From contig JAMLIC010000038.1 in assembly GCA_023954375.1 (NCBI GenBank), positions 20,477-84,476 on the forward strand: 64,000 nucleotides of DNA, in the 5' to 3' direction. The stretch comes from Planctomycetota bacterium. Its GTDB lineage: Bacteria; Planctomycetota; J058. Shown here in pieces: positions 16,795 to 24,904 of this stretch. Position numbers and translations under genes: made by a program. The notes beneath the pieces are model-generated. The model was not told the DNA's origin. It made no database searches and saw only the letters and a program-made list of their open reading frames with translations. Numbering within the stretch: position 1 is the stretch's first letter; every line of letters starts with the position of its first letter.

Positions 16795-17083
16795 CGCTTC
16801 TTCCGCGACGAGGTCCGCTTCTCCGTCGACTTCTTGCGCGACGACGACGCCTTCTTCTTGCCCGACGACGCCTTCTTGCCGGACGTCTTCTTCCCGACGA
16901 CGCCTTCTGCTTCCCCGACGACTTCGGCGTGGGGATCGCCCGCCGCGGCTGGGTGCGCGGCGGGGAGGTGCTCGACGCGCTGCCCTGCGAGGCGTTCCTG
17001 GCGGCGGTCGCGCCCGGGCGCCGCGCGACGTGAACCGGTGCGCCGCCGCACGAGGTTCGACGAGGTCGGCCCGCGGCCGCGCT
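16795..17083 (-). pseudogene. Broken Lys/Ser-rich coding remnant
   Basis: On the minus strand one frame reads ...PTPKSSGKQKASSG and, after a one-base shift near 16898, another frame continues KKTSGKKASSGKKKASSSRKKS and EKRTSSRKKRY. The repeating unit (K-K-x-S-S-G) matches Lys-rich DNA-binding tails of histone H1-like proteins. Codons are AAG, TCG and GGC, as expected here. There is no start codon in the upstream frame (open only from 17083) and no stop before it runs into the end of the convergent gene. The opposite strand reads an Asp/Phe-rich repeat through the same block, so the coding strand is not certain. It fills the gap between two convergent cassettes. Confidence 0.35.
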
Positions 17084-17100
17084 CTACGCGAGGGTGCGCG

Positions 17101-17706
17101 CTAACCTGCGCCGAGGAGGTGCGCGAGGAAGGCCGTGCGGGTGCGCTCGTTCCAGTCGAGCCACTTGAAGGACGGCGGCCGCTCACCCCGGGCCAGCGCC
17201 GCGGCCGCCCGGGCGACCTCCCGGGCGGCCCGCGCCACGGCGGCCGCCTCGAACTCGGTCTCGAGCACGAGGCGCTGGACCTCGTCGGCCGCGTGGCTCG
17301 CCGTCGCCTCGAGGCGGCCCGTGAGGTCCGGCGTCCCGCGGCGCACGAGCTCCTCGACGGTGACGACGGTCAGCACCGCGGCCCGGACGTCGGCCCCGGG
17401 GGACGTCGCGAGGAGCGCTTCGACCTGGGCCTTCAGGTCGGCTGCCGCCCCGGCGGCGAGCGCGACGAGCGCCGGGCCGTCGAAGCGCGCGAGCGCGCGG
17501 AGGGGCCAGCCGTGCAGCGGCCCCTCCTCGGGCGCCACGTCGAGCGCGGCCGCCGCGGCGGGATGACCGCACAGCGCGGCGAGCGCGAGCCGCTCGGCGG
17601 GGAGGTCACCCGACCGCGCCCGCTCGAGGAGCAGCGCGGCCTCGTCCAGCAGGCCGGCCGTCGCGCGGACGCGGCGCTCCAGCGCGCGGCGGCGGGCGTC
17701 GGTCAC
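17101..17706 (-). CDS. CGHPAA-motif protein, cassette 2
   Basis: A 201-residue helical protein, paralogous in its first ~60 residues to the 16081-16794 product: MTDARRRALERRVRAT against MSDARLRDLERRWRET, and RLALAALCGHPAA against RLDLAAYCGHPAA. The middle and end differ, and the end contains SFKWLDWNERTRTAFLAHLL. No known catalytic residues are seen. The GTG at 17706 overlaps the TGA of the membrane/HEAT gene upstream (GTGA), the same arrangement as in cassette 1. I cannot assign a function; a partner of the coupled membrane protein is the simplest reading. Confidence 0.6.
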   Translation of the reverse strand: MTDARRRALERRVRATAGLLDEAALLLERARSGDLPAERLALAALCGHPAAAAALDVAPEEGPLHGWPLRALARFDGPALVALAAGAAADLKAQVEALLATSPGADVRAAVLTVVTVEELVRRGTPDLTGRLEATASHAADEVQRLVLETEFEAAAVARAAREVARAAAALARGERPPSFKWLDWNERTRTAFLAHLLGAG

Positions 17707-18920
17707 GTCGTGGCCCCGAGCGCCTCGGCGAGCCCCTCCAGCCGCTCGACCAGCCCGTCGGCGAGCGGGTTGTCCCCCGGCGGATGCACCGCGCGCAGGC
17801 GCGCCTTGCCCTCCTCGAGCCGCGAGAGCGTCTCGAGCCGGTCCGGACCGAGACCGCCGGCGCGGTCGACGACCGCCTCGAGGGCCTCGACGGCGGCGTT
17901 GCACACCTCGTAGCGGTCGCTCGCCACCCAGCGGGCGAGGAGCGGGGCGTCCTCGGGCTGGCCGTGGTCGACGAACACCCACAGGAGCTCGGCCGTGGTC
18001 TCCGCGCGCGCGAGGAGCGGGCAGGCGGCGGCGCGCGCCTCGCGCCCCGGGACGCGGTCGATCGCCTCGAGCGCGCGCGCGCGCAGCGCCTCGTCGGTCG
18101 CCGGGTCGGACATCGCGTGGGCCAGGAGCGTGGCCGCGAGCGACCGGCGGCTGCCCGTCCCGTCCGACGCGCTGGTGGCGCGCAGGAGGCCCTCGGCGTA
18201 GGCGACGCGCACGGCCGGCCGGGCCTCGCCCGGCGCCTCGCTGGCGACGAGGTCGCCCTGCGCGTCGAGCTGCGCCAGGGTCCGGGCCGCCTCGGCCGCG
18301 ACCGCGTCGGCCGGGTCGCGCACCCGCTCGCGCAGGAGGTCGCGCACCCTCGACCAGCCGTCGGGGTGCCGCGCGAGGGCCAGCAGCGCCAGGTGGGCGG
18401 CCTCGCGCTCGTCGGGCGCCGCGGCGGTCGACGCGTCGTGGAGGAGCGGGAAGGCCACGTCCGGCGGGAAGGCGCCGCCCAGGCGCCGCGCCGCCCGCTC
18501 GCGGACGAGCGGCGACGCGTGGCCGAGCAGCGCCGCCAGCTCGTGGCCGACCGTGGCCGTGTCGACCGCGAGCAGGGCCCGCCGCTCCTCGGCGCGCGCC
18601 AGCAGCGGCCGGAGCGCCAGCTCCCAGCCGACGAACAGCCATCCCGGCGCGGCGAACAGCGTCAGCCCCTCGAGCGGCGGCCGCCCCAGCGCGCGCGCGA
18701 GCAGGTGCAGCCCCACCGCCACCACCAGCGCCCCGCAGCCGACCTGCGTCAGCCGCGTCATCGCCACGACCGGCGGGATCCCGACGGCGAACGCGGCCAC
18801 GCCGGCGACCACGGGCCGCTCCTGCGCGAGCGGGCCGAGCTCGGCCGCGAGCAAGAGCGCGAGGCCGAGGAGCACGGCGCAGACGGCGAGGAAGTGGTGC
18901 AGGCGAGCCGAGCCGACCAT
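17703..18920 (-). CDS. Membrane-anchored HEAT-repeat protein, cassette 2
   Basis: A 405-residue protein. The N-terminal part has three to four membrane helices (HHFLAVCAVLLGLALLLAAEL; VVAGVAAFAVGIPPVVAM; VGCGALVVAVGLHLLARAL; LTLFAAPGWLFVGWELALR). The rest is a HEAT/PBS-lyase-like solenoid (ELAALLGHASPLVRERAARRL; AAEAARTLAQLDAQGDLV), which should serve as a cytoplasmic protein-binding scaffold. I chose ATG 18920 because TAGCAT stands 8 bases upstream, matching the leaderless pattern. A further ATG at 18959 would add 13 residues without a better signal. It is coupled to the CGHPAA gene by GTGA. Confidence 0.7.
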   Translation of the reverse strand: MVGSARLHHFLAVCAVLLGLALLLAAELGPLAQERPVVAGVAAFAVGIPPVVAMTRLTQVGCGALVVAVGLHLLARALGRPPLEGLTLFAAPGWLFVGWELALRPLLARAEERRALLAVDTATVGHELAALLGHASPLVRERAARRLGGAFPPDVAFPLLHDASTAAAPDEREAAHLALLALARHPDGWSRVRDLLRERVRDPADAVAAEAARTLAQLDAQGDLVASEAPGEARPAVRVAYAEGLLRATSASDGTGSRRSLAATLLAHAMSDPATDEALRARALEAIDRVPGREARAAACPLLARAETTAELLWVFVDHGQPEDAPLLARWVASDRYEVCNAAVEALEAVVDRAGGLGPDRLETLSRLEEGKARLRAVHPPGDNPLADGLVERLEGLAEALGATT

Positions 18921-18928
18921 CCCGGTCG

Positions 18929-18934
18929 ATGCTA
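18929..18934 (-). promoter_or_regulatory. TANNNT -10 box (TAGCAT), leaderless start of cassette 2
   Basis: On the minus strand TAGCAT is followed by CGACCGGG and then ATG at 18920. Confidence 0.5.
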
Positions 18935-18998
18935 CCGCGGAACCCGACCCCGTCCCCATGTCCGATCAGCGGCCAGGGCGCTCGGGATCATGACCCGG

Positions 18999-19922
18999 TC
19001 AAAAGCTCAGCTTCGCCCGCGGGTCGCCCGCGCCGAGCTCCTCGGCCAGCTTCGCCAGCGGCTCGAGCCGCTCGGGCGGGCCGTCGGGTAGGACGATCAC
19101 GACGCGCGCGTAGAGGTTGCCCTTCTCGCCGCCGCGCCCGCGCGCGCCGAGGCCGCGCAGGCGGAAGCTCTGCCCGCCCTGCGTGCCCGGCGGGAGCTTG
19201 AGGCTCACCTCGCCCGTCGGCCCGGGGAAGCTCACCTTCCCGCCCCGCACCGCCTCGGCGACCGTGACGGGCACCTCGACGTGCAGGTCGTCGCCCTCGC
19301 GCCGATACGCCGGGTGCGGCGCGACCTTGAGCCGCAGGTAGAGGTCGCCCGCCGGCGCGCCGGGCTCGCCCGGCTGGCCGAGGCCCGACAGGCGCAGCGT
19401 CTGGCCGTCGACGGCCCCCTCGGGCACCTTCACCTCGACGCGCCCCCGCCCGGGCAGGACGACCGTCGTCGCGCCGCCGCGCACGGCGAGCGGCAGGTCG
19501 AGCTCGAGCTCCGCCTGCACGTCGGCGCCGCGGCGCGGCCCGCGGCGGCCGAACCGGCCGCCGAAGATGCTCCCGAGGATGTCCTCGAAGCCGGCCTCCT
19601 GGCCGAAGCTCTCGCTCCACGAGCCGAAGTCGAAGGGCGCCCCGCCGACGCCGCCCATGCGCCGGAGCTGCTCCGCCTTCTGCTCGTCGAAGCCCGCCTG
19701 CAGCGCGACGTCGCCGAACTCGTCGTAGAGCTTGCGCTTCTTCGGGTCGGACAGCACCGCGTAGGCCGCGCTGACCTCCTTGAAGCGCGCCTCCGCCTGC
19801 TTGTCGCCCGGGTTGACGTCCGGGTGCAGCTTGCGCGCCAGCTTGCGGTACTCGGCGCGGACCTCGTCCGCGCTCGCCGTCCGCGAGACGCCCAGCACCG
19901 CGTAGAGGTCCTTGGAGGCCAT
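18999..19922 (-). CDS. cbpA: CbpA-type J-domain co-chaperone (DnaJ without zinc fingers)
   Basis: A 307-residue DnaK co-chaperone. The J-domain occupies residues 1-70 (DLYAVLGVSRTASADEVRAEYRKLARKLHPDVNPGD, HPD at 33-35), then a Gly/Phe region with DILGSIFGGRFG. Two C-terminal beta domains follow (RVEVKVPEGAVDGQTLRLSGLGQPG and VSLKLPPGTQGGQSFRLRGLG). The CxxCxGxG zinc fingers of DnaJ are absent, as in CbpA/DjlA-like class II proteins. The ATG at 19922 is preceded by GAGGAG at a normal distance. It lies 123 bases downstream of the histone-fold gene on the same strand. E. coli CbpA binds curved DNA, so a shared nucleoid link is possible but unproven. Confidence 0.92.
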   Translation of the reverse strand: MASKDLYAVLGVSRTASADEVRAEYRKLARKLHPDVNPGDKQAEARFKEVSAAYAVLSDPKKRKLYDEFGDVALQAGFDEQKAEQLRRMGGVGGAPFDFGSWSESFGQEAGFEDILGSIFGGRFGRRGPRRGADVQAELELDLPLAVRGGATTVVLPGRGRVEVKVPEGAVDGQTLRLSGLGQPGEPGAPAGDLYLRLKVAPHPAYRREGDDLHVEVPVTVAEAVRGGKVSFPGPTGEVSLKLPPGTQGGQSFRLRGLGARGRGGEKGNLYARVVIVLPDGPPERLEPLAKLAEELGAGDPRAKLSF

Positions 19923-20045
19923 GGGCTCCTCATTTACCCGGGCCCCGGGCGCGTTGCCAAGGGCCACCTGCGCGCTTCGTGTACACGACGAGGCGGCCCC
20001 GGCTCATGCGAGCGAGGGCCGCCCCGACCGCGATCCCGGAGGGAC

Positions 20046-20285
20046 CTAGCCGACCATGAAGTCGTGCGGACGAACGGTCTTGCGGCCGTTCTCCTTCGCG
20101 CGCGACGCGGCCTGCTGCAGGTACCACTCCACGACGCTGTTCAGGCCCGTGAGCGCGTCGCTGGCGACGTTGCAGTCCTTGCTCTTCAGGTACTCCTTCG
20201 CCTTGCTGGCGACGACGTACGTGCGGTCCGCGCCAGCGCCCGCCTTGGCCTTCGACTTCCCACCGGCAGCCTTCTTCTTCGCCAT
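20046..20285 (-). CDS. Bacterial histone-fold protein with Lys-rich N-terminal tail
   Basis: A 79-residue basic protein. Residues 1-20 are a tail rich in Lys, Ala and Gly (MAKKKAAGGKSKAKAG). The rest reads as a histone fold: helix 1 VASKAKEYLKSKDC, loop NVASD, a long central helix ALTGLNSVVEWYLQQAASRAKENG, then RKTVRPHDF, the R-x-T-V-x-x-x-D element that pairs with the first loop in archaeal histones and DUF1931-like bacterial histones. The third helix is nearly absent because the protein ends at MVG. It should bind DNA as a dimer and act in nucleoid organisation. The ATG has GAGGGAG upstream and a TACATT box at 20363-20358. HU-type proteins have a different fold and lack this motif. Confidence 0.85.
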   Translation of the reverse strand: MAKKKAAGGKSKAKAGAGADRTYVVASKAKEYLKSKDCNVASDALTGLNSVVEWYLQQAASRAKENGRKTVRPHDFMVG

Positions 20286-20357
20286 GTTCGTCACTCCCTC
20301 ATCTGTCCTGATCGTGCAGGAAAGGGTCCAAACGAGCCCGTCCGGCTCGTGGGGCAC

Positions 20358-20363
20358 AATGTA
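20358..20363 (-). promoter_or_regulatory. -10 box (TACATT) of the histone gene
   Basis: TACATT on the minus strand precedes a leader of about 65 bases with a good ribosome site (GAGGGAG). It is flanked by relatively AT-rich sequence, unlike its surroundings. Confidence 0.5.
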
Positions 20364-20475
20364 GCGACCCCCTCCGACAAGTCACCCCCCTTTTTTTCGG
20401 GGGCTTGGGGCCGGTTCTCGGCAGGGGAGGGCTGGCGGGGCGCCCACGGGCCGCTCCGCGGCCTGCGAGGCGGGG

Positions 20476-20481
20476 TAGGCT
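20476..20481 (+). promoter_or_regulatory. TANNNT -10 box (TAGGCT), leaderless start
   Basis: TAGGCT is followed by GGGGCC and then GTG 20488. It fixes the start of the VWA gene. Confidence 0.5.
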
Positions 20482-20487
20482 GGGGCC

Positions 20488-21162
20488 GTGACGATCACCG
20501 GGGCGGCGCTGGGCGCCTGGGCGGGGGGGGTGGCGTTGGGGCTCGTGTGGCTCCTCGAGCGCCGCGTCGGCCCCTGGGGGGTGGGGCGCCGGACCCTGCG
20601 CGGGCTGGCGGCCGTCGCCGGCGCGCTCGCGGTGGCCGGCCTCACGCTCGAGGCGGGGGAGGCGCGCACGCGGGTCCTCGTGCTCGACCTGTCGCGCTCG
20701 CTCGAGCGGGCGCGGGCCGACGTCCTCGCCGCCGCGCGCGCCGCCCGGGAGGACCTCGACCCCCGGCGTGATCGGGTCGGCTTCGTCCTGTTCGGCCGCG
20801 ACGTGGTCGTCGTCCCGCCCGGAGCGGGGGCCGAGGCCGCGCCGGCGCTGCAGGCCGCGCTGGCCCGCGCGCCCGACCCGCGCGGCAGCGACGTCGGGCG
20901 CGCCCTGCGCGCCGCGCTCGAGCAGGGCGGCCCGCGGGCGCAGGTCGTCCTCGTGAGCGACGGGCGCGACACCGGCGGCGAGGCGCTGGCCGCCGCCGGC
21001 GACCTCGCCGGCGCGGCGTCGTCCTCCACGCCTGGGCCGTCGGCGGGCCGCCGCCGCGCGGGGGCCCGCCTGGCGCGCCTCGAGGCGCCGCCGCGCGCCC
21101 CGCCGGGGGCGGCCCGGTGCCGGTCGTCCTCGAGGCGCGCGCCGCGCGCGCGGTCGAGGTGA
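20488..21162 (+). CDS. BatA/B-like VWA membrane protein, N-terminal part (frameshifted gene)
   Basis: First part of a large gene reaching 23080. A membrane helix (ITGAALGAWAGGVALGLVWLLERR), a second one (GLAAVAGALAVAGLTLEAG) and a first von Willebrand A module begin here. The MIDAS motif is DLSRS (about residues 66-70), followed by RDRVGFVLFGRDVVVVPP and QVVLVSDGRDTGG. Around 21010 the true coding sense leaves this frame (the text GVVLHAWAVGG continues in another), and the frame then ends in meaningless Arg/Ser-rich sequence. VWA membrane proteins of this kind act in envelope or complex assembly. The gene is divergent from the histone gene. The several breaks suggest sequencing error or decay. 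Confidence 0.65.
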   Translation: MTITGAALGAWAGGVALGLVWLLERRVGPWGVGRRTLRGLAAVAGALAVAGLTLEAGEARTRVLVLDLSRSLERARADVLAAARAAREDLDPRRDRVGFVLFGRDVVVVPPGAGAEAAPALQAALARAPDPRGSDVGRALRAALEQGGPRAQVVLVSDGRDTGGEALAAAGDLAGAASSSTPGPSAGRRRAGARLARLEAPPRAPPGAARCRSSSRRAPRARSR

Positions 21163-21550
21163 CGCTCACCCTCGAGGGCGGGCCGCTCGGCGGCCCGAGG
21201 CGCCCCTGGGCGTCGCGCGCGGGACCGCCGCGCCCGACGCCCCCTTCCGCGCCCTCCTCCTCGCGCCCGCCCCGGGCCGGGCGAGGCCCTGCGCCTGCGC
21301 GGGCGCGTCGAGGCGGCGGGGCCGGACGACGCCCCGGAGGACGACGCGCTCGAGGTGGTCGTCGCCGCGCCCGGCGCGCGCCGGGCGCTCGTGATCGAGG
21401 GCGCGCCCGGCGCCGGCGCCGCGCTGGCCACGAGCCTCCGGGGGCTCGGCGGGGCCGAGGTCGTGGACGCGGCCGCGGCCCCGCCGCCCTCGAGGCGCCG
21501 CTCGACCTCGTCGTCGTGGTCGACGTCCGGCGCCGGCGCTCGCGCCGCTC

Positions 21551-23080
21551 GTGCCGGCGCTCGAGCGCGCGGTCGACGCCGGCGCCACGCTGGCGCTCGC
21601 CGGGGCGCGGCGCGCGTTCGGGCCGGGCGGGTGGGCCGACGCCCCGATCGAGCGCCTCTCGCCCGTGCGCTCGGGCCCGGGCGACGAGCGCGAGCGGCCG
21701 CTGGCCGTCGTCGTGGCGCTCGACGCCTCCGGCAGCATGGCCGTGCCGGTGCCCGGCCGCACGACGCGCCACCGCGCGGCGGTCGACGCCCTCGCGCCCG
21801 CCCTCGGCGCCGAGGCCGGGGGCGACGAGGCCGGAGCGCTGCGGCCTGGCGACCTCCTCGGCCTCGTGACGTTCGCCGACCGGCCGACCGACGTGCGCCC
21901 GCTCGCGCCCCTGCGCCCGGGCGAGGGGCGCGCCCTGCGCGAGGAGCTCCTCTCGGAGCGGCGGCGGCCCGCGGGCGGGACCGACATCGGCGCCGGCCTC
22001 GTGCGGGCGCTCGAGGCGCTCGCCGCCGGCCCGCCCGACGCGGACCGCGTGCTCCTCCTCGCCAGCGACGCCGGCGACACCCGCCCGGGCGGCCCGGACG
22101 TCGAGGCCGTGCGCCGCGCGGCGGCCGCCCTGCCGGGCGAGGGGCGGCTCTCGGCGCTCGTGGCGCTCGTGGGCGTCACGCCGGCGGAGGCGGCCTCGGT
22201 CGAGGCGCTGGTCGAGCCCCTGCGCGCGCGCGGCGAGGTGCGGGTCGAGGTCGTCGCCGACGCCGGGCCGGCGCTGCGGGCCCTCGTCGAGGGCGAGCTC
22301 CTCCTGCGCACGGCCGCCCGCCGCGAGGGGACGTTCCCGCTCGCGCTCGAGCCGGGCGCGCCCGAGGTCGCCTTGCCCGCCGCCGTGCGCGCCTACGCGC
22401 CCACGCGCGCGCGACCCGAGGCGACGGTCGTCGCGCGCGCCGTGGACCCCGAGCTCGAGGGCCGCCGCCGCCCGCCGTGGCCCACTGGCGCCGCGGCGCC
22501 GGCCGCGTCGTGGCCCTGCCGGTCGACGCGGCGCCGGCGGCGGCCGCCCTGGCGGCCCTCGGCGAGCGGTCCTGCCGCCGCCGCGGACGGCCACGCCGAG
22601 GCGCGGCGCGTCGGCCCGGCGCTCGAGCTCGCGCTCTCGGGCGACGACCTGCCGCTCGCGCTCGAGGTCACCGCGGCGGCGGCCGGCGGCGCCGTGGCCC
22701 GCGGCGCCCTGACCCCCGTGACGCCCACGACCGCCCGCGGGCGGCTCGCCGCGCCGTCGAGCGCGGCGCTCCTCGTCACCGTGGCCGGCCCCGCGGGCGT
22801 CCTCGCGGCGACGACGGTCCCCGACGCCGCCCACGACGAGCTGGCCGGGGACGGCCCCGACCACGCGCTCCTGGCCGCCGTCACCGCCGCCGCCGGGGGC
22901 CGGGTCCTCGGCCGCCTGCCGCCGCCCCCCCCGCCGACGCAGGCCGCGCCCTGGCCGCTCGCGCCGCTGGCCGCGCTGGTCGCGCTCGCGGCGGTGGTGC
23001 TCGACGCGGCGCTCACCACCTGGGGGGTGCGGCGACGGCCGGCGGCGACCGCGATCACCGCCCGTCGAGCGCCTCCGTGA
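21551..23080 (+). CDS. VWA-domain membrane protein, C-terminal part (frameshifted gene)
   Basis: Continuation of the gene starting at 20488. Between 21000 and 21550 coding sense hops between frames several times (VVLEARAARAVEVTLTLEGG; LEVVVAAPGARRALVIEGAP; LDLVVVVDV). From 21551 it is stable: a glutamine-amidotransferase-like stretch (ERAVDAGATLALAGARRAFG) and a second VWA domain with canonical MIDAS DASGSM (about 21718) and ADRPTDVRPLAPL. A short break at about 22480-22600 (RVVALPVDAAPAAAALAAL in another frame) precedes the end, where a last helix (LAPLAALVALAAVVLDAAL) anchors the protein. It overlaps the convergent amidase gene by 26 bases. The start given is the first ATG of the frame, not the true gene start. 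Confidence 0.65.
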   Translation: MPALERAVDAGATLALAGARRAFGPGGWADAPIERLSPVRSGPGDERERPLAVVVALDASGSMAVPVPGRTTRHRAAVDALAPALGAEAGGDEAGALRPGDLLGLVTFADRPTDVRPLAPLRPGEGRALREELLSERRRPAGGTDIGAGLVRALEALAAGPPDADRVLLLASDAGDTRPGGPDVEAVRRAAAALPGEGRLSALVALVGVTPAEAASVEALVEPLRARGEVRVEVVADAGPALRALVEGELLLRTAARREGTFPLALEPGAPEVALPAAVRAYAPTRARPEATVVARAVDPELEGRRRPPWPTGAAAPAASWPCRSTRRRRRPPWRPSASGPAAAADGHAEARRVGPALELALSGDDLPLALEVTAAAAGGAVARGALTPVTPTTARGRLAAPSSAALLVTVAGPAGVLAATTVPDAAHDELAGDGPDHALLAAVTAAAGGRVLGRLPPPPPPTQAAPWPLAPLAALVALAAVVLDAALTTWGVRRRPAATAITARRAPP

Positions 23081-24698
23081 GGCCGAGCGCCTCCGCGAGG
23101 CCCGTCCCGCCCGGGCCGGGGACCACGAACACGTTCCAGCCGGTGCCCTTGCCCAGCCGGCCGTCCCACACGCGCACGCGCCAGCGGTAGGTGCCGGGGG
23201 GCAGCGTGGTCGCGGGGCGGTAGCCCAGGTGGTCGCCCGCGTAGCGCTCGTCCACGAGGAGCCGGCCGTCGGCGACCATGTCGTCGATCTGGACCTGGAA
23301 GGCGACCTGGTCGCGCCCCTCCGCCGAGTGGTAGGCCCAGCGGAGCGTCGGCCGCTCGCCGGGCTCCACGCGCGCGCCGTTCTTCGGGCTGAGCGCGACG
23401 ACGTTCAGCGCGCCGTCGCCGGCCGTGTGGACGTAGTCGGGCGCCGTGCGGAAGGCGTGCCAGTCGCTGAGCGCCTGGTTGCCGCGGCCGTCGTACGACA
23501 TGACGCGCCAGTGGTAGGTGCGGCCCGGCTGCAGGCGCGAGGCCACGTAGTGGACGCCCTTGGTCCCGTTGAGCTCCTTGGTGTCGCTCCAGATCCGCGA
23601 GTGGTCGGCGTCGTCGTCGATCCACACGCGGTAGCTCACCTGCGGCTTGTCCGTGCGCCAGCGCAGGGCCGGCGTGCTCTCGACCACGGCGCCGCCCGTC
23701 GGGCTCAGGACGACGAGCTGCCCTCGCGCGAAGTCGGTGCGGAACGACACCCACGCCGAGCTCGTCGTCACGCTGCCGTCCCACCCGAGCACCTGCCAGC
23801 GGTAGGTGGCGCCGTGGCGCAGGCGCGCGGTGACGCGGTGCCGGGTGGCCGCGCCGGCGACGAAGCCCGAGTCGTAGCGCAGGGCGCCGCCGACCTCCTC
23901 CAGCACGACCCGGAAGCCGCGCTGGTCGCGCCCGAGCACGCCCCACTCGGTCTGCAGGCCCGACAGGTCGGCGGCCACGTCGTCGGTGCCCAGCACCTCC
24001 CCCGGCGCCGGGCGCAGGGGCTGGAGGGTCAGGGCCCCTGCGCTCGGGGTCGGGGTCGTCGTGGTCGGGGCGGGTGCCGTGGTCGGGGCGGGCGCCGTGG
24101 TCGGGGCGGGCGCCGTGGTCGGGGCGGGCGCCGTGGTCGGGGCGGGCGCCGTCGGCGTGTCCGGTCCGCCGCCGCCCTCGCGCACGAGGCGCATGTAGAG
24201 GTTCCAGTCGAAGTAGCGGCCCGGGTCGCCGTGGGTGGCGCCGGGGGCCTCGACGTGGCCGATGATGTGGCGGCGGTCGATGGGGATCCGGTAGGTGTCG
24301 CACAGCCAGCGGGTGAGGCGCGCCGAGGCGCGGTACTGCGCCATCGTCCACTTGTTGCGGCCGGCCCACCCCGCGTGCTCGAGGCCGATGCTCTGCCCGT
24401 TGATCCGCCCCGCGTGCCAGGCCGTGTCCTGGTCCTTCACCATCTGGGTGAGCTTGCCGTCGAAGTCGATGATGTAGTGGGCGCTGACCTTGCGCCGGCC
24501 GTGGCGGAAGGTGTTGATCCCGCTGCCGGCGGAGCCCTCGATCGTGTGGATCACGACGTAGCGGATCGGCTGGGTGCGCCCCCGCTTGTAGTAGTTCGGG
24601 TTCGCCGGGATCCACGTCGTCGGCGGCTTGGTCTGCGCGAGCGCCGGGGCGGCACCGACCAGGAGGAGGAGAGCGGAGAGGACGATCCCGGAACGCAT
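23055..24698 (-). CDS. Secreted N-acetylmuramoyl-L-alanine amidase with three Trp-rich C-terminal repeats
   Basis: A 547-residue exported cell-wall hydrolase. The signal peptide is MRSGIVLSALLLLVGAAPALAQ. An Amidase_2 (AmpD/PGRP-like) domain spans about 35-175, with VVIHTIEG (first zinc His), SAHYIID, IGLEHAGW and GATHGDPG (second His and the Asp position). A repeated APAPTT linker follows (about 183-212). Three similar beta-sandwich units of FN3 type end in ATYRWQVLGWDG, RTYHWRVMSYDG and GTYRWRVRVWDG and probably bind wall polymer. It cleaves the amide bond between MurNAc and L-Ala in peptidoglycan. The ATG has GAGG upstream. It lies between two BatA-like genes, and its end overlaps the first of them. 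Confidence 0.9.
   Translation of the reverse strand: MRSGIVLSALLLLVGAAPALAQTKPPTTWIPANPNYYKRGRTQPIRYVVIHTIEGSAGSGINTFRHGRRKVSAHYIIDFDGKLTQMVKDQDTAWHAGRINGQSIGLEHAGWAGRNKWTMAQYRASARLTRWLCDTYRIPIDRRHIIGHVEAPGATHGDPGRYFDWNLYMRLVREGGGGPDTPTAPAPTTAPAPTTAPAPTTAPAPTTAPAPTTTTPTPSAGALTLQPLRPAPGEVLGTDDVAADLSGLQTEWGVLGRDQRGFRVVLEEVGGALRYDSGFVAGAATRHRVTARLRHGATYRWQVLGWDGSVTTSSAWVSFRTDFARGQLVVLSPTGGAVVESTPALRWRTDKPQVSYRVWIDDDADHSRIWSDTKELNGTKGVHYVASRLQPGRTYHWRVMSYDGRGNQALSDWHAFRTAPDYVHTAGDGALNVVALSPKNGARVEPGERPTLRWAYHSAEGRDQVAFQVQIDDMVADGRLLVDERYAGDHLGYRPATTLPPGTYRWRVRVWDGRLGKGTGWNVFVVPGPGGTGLAEALGLTEALDGR
24061..24150 (-). repeat. Five exact 18-bp copies encoding (APAPTT)n
   Basis: The unit GTGGTCGGGGCGGGCGCC (plus strand) is repeated head to tail five times with one mismatch (T for C in copy 1), giving the Pro/Thr linker of the amidase. 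Copy-number change by 18 bp would keep the frame. Confidence 0.9.
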
Positions 24699-24890
24699 GG
24701 CGCCTCGACTCTTTTCGTAGACCCTTCTCTCGATGCGTCTCTCCAGAGCAAGGCGGGGGCCCTGCTGCAACTCATTGGAGACGAAGGCGCGACACGGAAG
24801 TGGAGTGCACGAGAATCGCTCGATCGGCGCGACCGGCTGAAACGAACTCTCCGGTCCGTCTCAGCGCCGGACGGCGACGCCGCCCCGTGC

Positions 24891-24896
24891 TAGCGT
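24891..24896 (+). promoter_or_regulatory. TANNNT -10 box (TAGCGT), leaderless start
   Basis: TAGCGT is followed by CCCCACCC and then GTG 24905. Confidence 0.5.
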
Positions 24897-24904
24897 CCCC
24901 ACCC

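Noticed and set aside
24061..24150. Five regular 18-bp repeats that might suggest a CRISPR array
   Set aside because: There are no spacers between the copies, and they encode an in-frame APAPTT linker in the amidase.
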